From NCBI GenBank assembly GCA_020060775.1, contig JAGUZN010000402.1:1-45497 (forward strand): DNA of 45,497 nucleotides, written 5' to 3'. Shown one piece after another: positions 40,564-45,497 of this stretch. A program made the position numbers and the translations under genes. The notes under the pieces were generated by a model. The model searched no databases and was not told where the DNA came from. It saw only the letters and a list, made by a program, of their open reading frames with translations. Position 1 is the stretch's first letter; the number at the start of each line of letters is the position of its first letter. The stretch comes from Armatimonadota bacterium. GTDB taxonomy: Bacteria > Armatimonadota > Hebobacteria > CAIYQO01.

Positions 40564-43500
40564 ATGTTAGTATCAACAACCAGGCAAGAGAGCCCGCCGG
40601 CAACTTCTGCGGTGTGCGATGCACATGACCACACCATGCCGCAACGCCCCGTGCGGCCTCCACGCGTCTGGTGGCCGATCCCCCTGGTCATGCTGGTCAT
40701 TGTCATACTGGCACTAGCCAATCTCACCGGCAAGTTTGAACCGCCCTACCTGCTGCCCATCCTCAATATCGGCATCCTCTTCGGCGGTGGGCTGCTTGCT
40801 GCCGTACTGGCGGCGCTCGGCTATCGCGCAGGCGGCACCCGTGCCGTGCTCTGGCTGGGTGGCGCCATGCTCACGTTTGGCTGGGGCAGCCTGTTCGCCG
40901 CCCTGCTCATTCAACAAGGCATGACCAATGCTGGAGTGACCGTGTACAACCTCGGCGCCCTGCTCATGGCGCTGCTGCATCTCGCCAGTGCGCTGGACAT
41001 CTCCATCCCGCGCCGCGCACACAGCACTACCGCCCCCCGGTTGCGCCATATTTTCGCACTGTACGCCGGCAGCCTGCTGGTTATGGCCGTAGTCACCTGG
41101 CTTTCCATCGGGTCGTTTCTGCCGGTCTTTTTTGGTCCCGACGGCAGCACCCCCATCCGCGACGTTGTGCTGGAAGTGGCCGTCGGTGCGCTGCTTGTCA
41201 CAGCCGGACTGTTCATTGCCCAACGACGACGAGCCACGGTGATATTCATCGCCTGGTATTGGAGCGGTTTAATTTTGCTCGCCATTGGGCTGATAGCGGT
41301 CGCGCAAGCTGCCGTCGGCTCCCCGCTTGGCTGGGTGGGCCGCATGGCGCAAATGTTCGGACAGGCCTATCTCGTCTTCAGTCTCATCACGGTCGTGCGC
41401 ACCACGCGGCAATCCTCCACCTCGACTGGTCAGCGCATCGGCGCTGCCTTCCGCCACCTGGAACTCGAGTATCGCGCCCTGCTGGAAGCCGCCGCCGAAG
41501 GCGTCTGGATGATCGACCCCCAGGGAGTGATCGTACTGGCTAACCGGCAGTTCGCCGCTATGCTCGGTGTGCGTGAAAACGAACTGATCGGTCGCTCGCT
41601 GCCGGAATTCGTCGAAATGCATGAGCGCTGGCCCGATGCCTCTGCCTTCCTGCGTGAGATCACCGGCGCGTACCATCGCAGGCTGGAACTACACTTACAC
41701 GGCGCTGACGGTCGAGTCCTGTGGGCGGAAACGAATACCTCCCGGCTCATCGGCGCCGAGGGCCACCTCATCGGCATCCTCGGCTTGTGCACCGACATCA
41801 CCGAGCGCAAACAGGCCGATATTGCGCTACGGGAAAGCGAAGAGCGCTGCCGTGCCGCCATCGATAACTTCCCCAGCGTCTACGTCATCTACGATGCCGA
41901 ACGCCGTATCAGATACATTAACGCCGCCGGCATGCGGTTGTCTGATCGCCCGCTGGAGGATTTCATTGGACAGCGTGACGAGGACGTGTGGCCCGAGGAG
42001 ATCACTCGCCACTACCTGCCGCAACAGATCCATGCGTTTGAAACGGGGCAAACCGAAACATTCGAACTGACGTTGACGCTGCCGAACGGCGCTAACTTCA
42101 CCCACGTCGTCACCTATGTGCCCTTGAGGGACGACGAGGGCCGCGTGTACCAGATGCTGGGCATCACCACCGATATCTCCGAGCGTAAACAGGCTGAAGA
42201 AGCACGTCAACGCAGCGAAGCCCTCTACCGCACCTTGATCGCCAACCTGCCCGGCGGCGCTGTCTTCCTTGTCGACCATGACCTGCGTTATCTGCTTGCG
42301 GAAGGCGAAGGCGTGCGCCTCGCAGGCTTCACCCCCGCCGACTTTGAAGGCAAAACGATCTGGGAAGCGCTTGATGAGCACACCGCCCGCTTGTACGAGT
42401 CGCACTACCGTGCAGTGCTGGCGGGTGAAGTCGTCGCCTGGGAGCACACCAGTCATGGACGCTGGTATGTCAGCCATATCGTGCCTATCCGCCACGATGC
42501 GGGCGCAGTTACAGCCGCCCTCGCCATGTCCTATGACATCACCGAACGCAAACAGGCCGAAGCCGCGCTACGCGAAAGCGAGGAACGCTTCCGCACTATG
42601 GCCGATGGTTTGCCGCTGATCATTTGGGTGCATGATGCGGAAGGTAATCAACAATTCGTGAATCGCACCTTCTACCAATTCTTCGGCGTGAGCGCGGAAG
42701 ATATGCGCGAGGACTGTTGGCAACTGCTCCTGCATCCTGAAGACGAAGATGCCTACACAAGCGAGTTCGTGAATTGCGTGCGGGATCGCCGGCCGTTCCG
42801 TGCCGAAGCGCGCGTGCGCCATGCAGATGGTGCATGGCGCTGGATCGAATCCTGGGGCCGGCCGCGCTTCTCACCCGCCGACGAGTTCCTGGGCTTTGTC
42901 GGCACCAGCGCCGACATCACCGAACGCAAACAGGCTGAAGCCTCGCTGCGCGAAAGCGAACTGTTTCATCGACAAACATTGGAGTCCATCCCGGGTATGG
43001 TCTTCACCACCCGACCGGATGGCTACTGCGACTACCAGAGCCGGCAGTGGGAAGAGTATACCGGAATTCCGGTGAGCGAGCAGCTTGGCGACGGCTGGAA
43101 CACGCTGCTCCATCCTGAAGACCAGTCACGTGCGTTCGCCGCCTGGCAGGCAGCCGTCAAGGAACAGGCCCCCTACGATCTGGAGTATCGCGTGCGGCGA
43201 TGCGATGGTGACTATGAGTGGTTCAAAGTCATCGGCCGTCCGATCCGCGATGCCGCCGGCAACATCGTCCGCTGGTTCGGCATGGCCGCCAACATTCACG
43301 ATCTGAAACGTACGCAGGGAGCCCTGTACGAGCACGCGCAACGGCTCGGTTTGTTGCATGAGATGACCGCGCAGTTGCTGCAGACCGATGATCCGCAAGG
43401 CCTGGTGGACATGCTCGCCCGCCGGGTAATGCAACTGCTCGACTGCCAGGTCTTCTTCAACTACCTGTTGCATCCCGAAACCGGACAACTGCACCTGAAT

Positions 43501-44517
43501 GCCTGCGCCGGCATCACTCCCGAAGAGATTACCGGGCTGACGTGCCTGAATCTAGGTACGGCGGACTGTGGATGTGTCGCGCCCGAAAGATGTCGTATCA
43601 TCACTGAAGAAGTACAGCAGACGTCCGACCCGTGCACCAAGCTCATCGCCGGATTCGGCATCCGCGCCTACGCGTGTCACCCGCTGCTCTCCACCGGCGG
43701 TAAAGTCATTGGCACCCTCGCCTTCGGCACGCGCACGCGCGACCGCTTCACTGAAGATGATCTTACCCTCATGAGGACCGTGACCGATCATATCGCCATT
43801 GCCATGGAGCGCATGCAGGGAGCGAAAGAGCGTGAATCTCTACTCGAGCAGATGAACACCTTCCTGCACATGGTCTCGCATGACCTGCGCGCGCCCCTCA
43901 CCATCATGCAAGGCCATGCCGGCTTGCTCTTGGATCAGGTGGATCAGGGTGATGACATGCTGCGCGCGAGTGCTGAGGCCATCGGGCGCGGGGTCAAGCG
44001 CATGAACATCATGATCGAGGATCTGGTGGATGTCGCCCGACTCGAAGGTGGACAACTGGAGCTTGCTGTCGCTCCCATCACCTTGTCGACCTTCCTGCCG
44101 GCATTTCTCGATCGCAATGCGGGGGTACTGAGCCCCGAGCGCATTGTCCTCGAGGTGCCCGATACTCTCGCACCGGTGCTGGCAGATGAAACCCGCCTGG
44201 AGCGCATCCTGACGAATCTGCTCACCAATGCACACAAGTACTCTGACCCCGGCACGCTGGTCCGTGTGAGCGTGCGCCAAACCCCGCGAGAAGCGACCAT
44301 CAGCATCATCGACCGGGGCAAGGGAATACATCCCACAGATCTGCCACACCTCTTCGACCGCTTCTACCGGGCCAGGGGAGAACGCCAGGCTGAGGGCATC
44401 GGGTTGGGGCTCTATATCACTCGCCTGCTGGTGGAAGCCCATAACGGGCGCATCGACGTCGAGAGTGAGATGGGCAAAGGCAGCACGTTCTCCTTCACCG
44501 TGCCGAACGCGCAATAG
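40564..44517 (+). CDS. Membrane sensor histidine kinase with five PAS domains and a GAF domain
   Basis: About 1317 residues. Eight hydrophobic segments (about 35-290) form an integral membrane sensor, followed by five PAS domains (starting near 294, 420, 548, 668 and 794, most joined by repeated DITERKQAE linkers), a GAF domain (about 921-1085), a HisKA dimerisation domain with phospho-acceptor His1106 in VSHDLRAPLT, and a HATPase_c domain (about 1210-1317) with N-box TNAHKYSD, G1 DRGKGI and G2 GLGLYITR. The GAF domain has a cysteine cluster (DCGCVAPERC ... DPC ... YAC) that could bind metal or sense redox; this is speculative. Start: the promoter at 40451 excludes the open frame to 40408; the ATG at 40564 is chosen, with 40636 as an alternative. 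Its 3' end overlaps the response regulator gene on the other strand by 23 bp. Confidence 0.88.
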   Translation: MLVSTTRQESPPATSAVCDAHDHTMPQRPVRPPRVWWPIPLVMLVIVILALANLTGKFEPPYLLPILNIGILFGGGLLAAVLAALGYRAGGTRAVLWLGGAMLTFGWGSLFAALLIQQGMTNAGVTVYNLGALLMALLHLASALDISIPRRAHSTTAPRLRHIFALYAGSLLVMAVVTWLSIGSFLPVFFGPDGSTPIRDVVLEVAVGALLVTAGLFIAQRRRATVIFIAWYWSGLILLAIGLIAVAQAAVGSPLGWVGRMAQMFGQAYLVFSLITVVRTTRQSSTSTGQRIGAAFRHLELEYRALLEAAAEGVWMIDPQGVIVLANRQFAAMLGVRENELIGRSLPEFVEMHERWPDASAFLREITGAYHRRLELHLHGADGRVLWAETNTSRLIGAEGHLIGILGLCTDITERKQADIALRESEERCRAAIDNFPSVYVIYDAERRIRYINAAGMRLSDRPLEDFIGQRDEDVWPEEITRHYLPQQIHAFETGQTETFELTLTLPNGANFTHVVTYVPLRDDEGRVYQMLGITTDISERKQAEEARQRSEALYRTLIANLPGGAVFLVDHDLRYLLAEGEGVRLAGFTPADFEGKTIWEALDEHTARLYESHYRAVLAGEVVAWEHTSHGRWYVSHIVPIRHDAGAVTAALAMSYDITERKQAEAALRESEERFRTMADGLPLIIWVHDAEGNQQFVNRTFYQFFGVSAEDMREDCWQLLLHPEDEDAYTSEFVNCVRDRRPFRAEARVRHADGAWRWIESWGRPRFSPADEFLGFVGTSADITERKQAEASLRESELFHRQTLESIPGMVFTTRPDGYCDYQSRQWEEYTGIPVSEQLGDGWNTLLHPEDQSRAFAAWQAAVKEQAPYDLEYRVRRCDGDYEWFKVIGRPIRDAAGNIVRWFGMAANIHDLKRTQGALYEHAQRLGLLHEMTAQLLQTDDPQGLVDMLARRVMQLLDCQVFFNYLLHPETGQLHLNACAGITPEEITGLTCLNLGTADCGCVAPERCRIITEEVQQTSDPCTKLIAGFGIRAYACHPLLSTGGKVIGTLAFGTRTRDRFTEDDLTLMRTVTDHIAIAMERMQGAKERESLLEQMNTFLHMVSHDLRAPLTIMQGHAGLLLDQVDQGDDMLRASAEAIGRGVKRMNIMIEDLVDVARLEGGQLELAVAPITLSTFLPAFLDRNAGVLSPERIVLEVPDTLAPVLADETRLERILTNLLTNAHKYSDPGTLVRVSVRQTPREATISIIDRGKGIHPTDLPHLFDRFYRARGERQAEGIGLGLYITRLLVEAHNGRIDVESEMGKGSTFSFTVPNAQ

Positions 44518-44878
44518 TCATGAGCGATGGCGGTGCCAACTCCGTCACCAGTTGGCGCAATCGGCCAATGCCGTCGATCTTCCGAAACGCCGCATGCGCC
44601 CCGCACTGCGCGGCAACCTCGGCAACCTGCGGATGATTGCTGAACAACACCGTCTTGATGCCCGCATCGCGTGCCAGCGCCCAGTCGATTAGCGCATCGC
44701 CCAGCATTGCACCTCGCAGATCCCAATCCGCCAGCAACAGCGCGTACGATTGCACCGTCAGCCGCGACTGGGCCTCCTCCGCGTTGCCGACAATGTCGAC
44801 AGTGTAGCCGAGAATCTCCAGCACCTGCGCAAACAGCACCGCCTGCTCATGTTCATCTTCAACCAGCAGCACACGCAC
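44495..44878 (-). CDS. Single-domain response regulator
   Basis: 127-residue receiver domain without an output domain. The acidic pocket Glu7-Asp8 (VLLVEDE), phospho-acceptor Asp51 (LLADWDL), switch Ser80 and Lys100 (FRKID) are all present, so it can probably be phosphorylated. Without an output domain it likely acts as a phosphorelay shuttle or binds a protein. Start: the GTG at 44878 is chosen because GGAG lies 7 nt upstream and it begins the first beta strand; the frame stays open to 44962. It is tail-to-tail with the histidine kinase, the two coding regions overlapping by 23 bp, which suggests a cognate pair and possible antisense interference. Asp51-Trp-Asp is slightly unusual at the active site. 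Confidence 0.85.
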   Translation of the reverse strand: MRVLLVEDEHEQAVLFAQVLEILGYTVDIVGNAEEAQSRLTVQSYALLLADWDLRGAMLGDALIDWALARDAGIKTVLFSNHPQVAEVAAQCGAHAAFRKIDGIGRLRQLVTELAPPSLMTIARSAR

Positions 44879-44986
44879 GACCACACTCCATCGCGAAATT
44901 TGCTCACCGTGACAAGCGGTGTCCATTATACTGCACCCCCGCATCCCTGGCAACGCCGACATCCATCCCTGGGCGCCTGGTGAAAC

Positions 44987-45497
44987 CTACAAGCAAGCAC
45001 CATGGAGCCCGCCCCGCACCGCCCGTAAATACGCGCTGGGCGACGTACACCGGTAGCGGCGATACAGCCGCGAAAAATAGAGCGGGTCGGCATACCCGGC
45101 GCTGGCGGCGGCATCGGCGATGGTGGCCTCCGGATGGGCCTGCATGTACGCCTCCGCGTGTTGCAGCTTCATCTCGATGAGCACCTGCTTGAACGACCGA
45201 CCGATGTGACGGCTGAACAGATGCGACACGGTGGACGGGCTGCGCTGGATCACCCGCGCCGCATCCTCTACGGTAATCGCCTCCGTCACATGCTCCTCCA
45301 TATATGACAGCAGCGTTTCCAGCGCTGACTCCCCGCCCAGGGCGATCATGTGCTGCGAGACGATATGGTTGATCGTCAGCGAAAAAAGGTCGAGCAGGGC
45401 CTCAACCTGCTCTGGCGTGGCCAGCGGCAGCGCGCGATACGCCGACTCGAGCTCCCGGCGATCGCGCCCGGTCTCCGCCCAGGCCGCCGCCATCGCC
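44987..45497 (-). CDS. AraC-family transcriptional regulator (partial, cut by window edge)
   Basis: The C-terminal part of an AraC/XylS regulator; the frame is open to the right edge, so the N-terminus may lie outside. Residues near the C-terminus carry the double helix-turn-helix: EAITVEDAARVIQRSPSTVSHLFSRHIG and a second one ending SAGYADPLYFSRLYRRYRCTSPSAYL, matching the family signature (A-x-x-x-G-Y-x-D-x-x-Y-F-S-R-x-F/Y-R-R). The part preceding it (SLTINHIVSQHMIALGGES) is helical linker, and any sensor domain would be upstream. AraC regulators of this kind often control sugar use, but no target operon lies beside it in the window. An ATG at 45493 could be a start, but the length would be short for the family. 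Confidence 0.85.
   Translation of the reverse strand, partial: AMAAAWAETGRDRRELESAYRALPLATPEQVEALLDLFSLTINHIVSQHMIALGGESALETLLSYMEEHVTEAITVEDAARVIQRSPSTVSHLFSRHIGRSFKQVLIEMKLQHAEAYMQAHPEATIADAAASAGYADPLYFSRLYRRYRCTSPSAYLRAVRGGLHGACL

Overview
The window is about 45.5 kb of GC-rich, gene-dense bacterial DNA with clear Shine-Dalgarno sequences. The housekeeping genes carB, scpA, comF and tgt mark it as chromosomal. Four giant secreted glycoside-hydrolase-like paralogs, an outer-membrane-type beta-barrel pilus operon, a copper-amine-oxidase-N-like protein, a GntR regulator with a LacI-type sensor and a five-PAS histidine kinase suggest a free-living, polysaccharide-degrading diderm. Armatimonadota is my first guess; Lentisphaerota, Hydrogenedentota or Planctomycetota are possible. 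This is inference from gene content only. No rRNA, tRNA, CRISPR array or transposase was seen.

Layout. 1-4.99 kb: a GNAT acetyltransferase and a HAD phosphatase (minus), then carB (plus) without carA beside it. 5.06-9.01 kb: the first giant paralog (P1, minus), behind a 630-bp unexplained upstream region. 9.64-14.33 kb: a minus-strand four-gene operon that reads as a minimal chaperone-usher-like pilus system: abundant small pilin-like subunit, second subunit, two-Ig periplasmic chaperone, and an outer-membrane usher-like protein with an unusual domain order. 14.69-30.35 kb: a minus-strand polysaccharide locus with a GntR/LacI-type regulator, three giant paralogs (P4, P3, P2) and a pectate-lyase-fold beta-helix protein. 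No importer or SusC/D pair is present.

30.86-33.88 kb (plus): copper-amine-oxidase-N-like protein, CorA-type channel, TrpG/PabA amidotransferase, and a small three-cysteine ferredoxin. 33.89-36.32 kb (minus): scpA, an unrecognised protein, comF. 36.6-40.1 kb (plus): tgt (TTG start) and a secreted subtilisin with two PKD domains. 40.5-44.5 kb (plus): a membrane histidine kinase with five PAS domains and a GAF domain, overlapping tail-to-tail with a single-domain response regulator. The right edge cuts an AraC-type regulator.

The most interesting signals are these. The four paralogs share a Tyr-x-Asp, a His and a (D/E)-Gly-Glu with nearly fixed spacing, which predicts a common active site. The pilus operon has a non-canonical usher and a strong hairpin directly after the major subunit. 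A repeated TACGG-N11-TACGG motif lies at two of the paralog promoters. An inverted pair of DnaA-box-like 9-mers sits upstream of the pilus operon. A composite dispersed intergenic repeat occurs three times.
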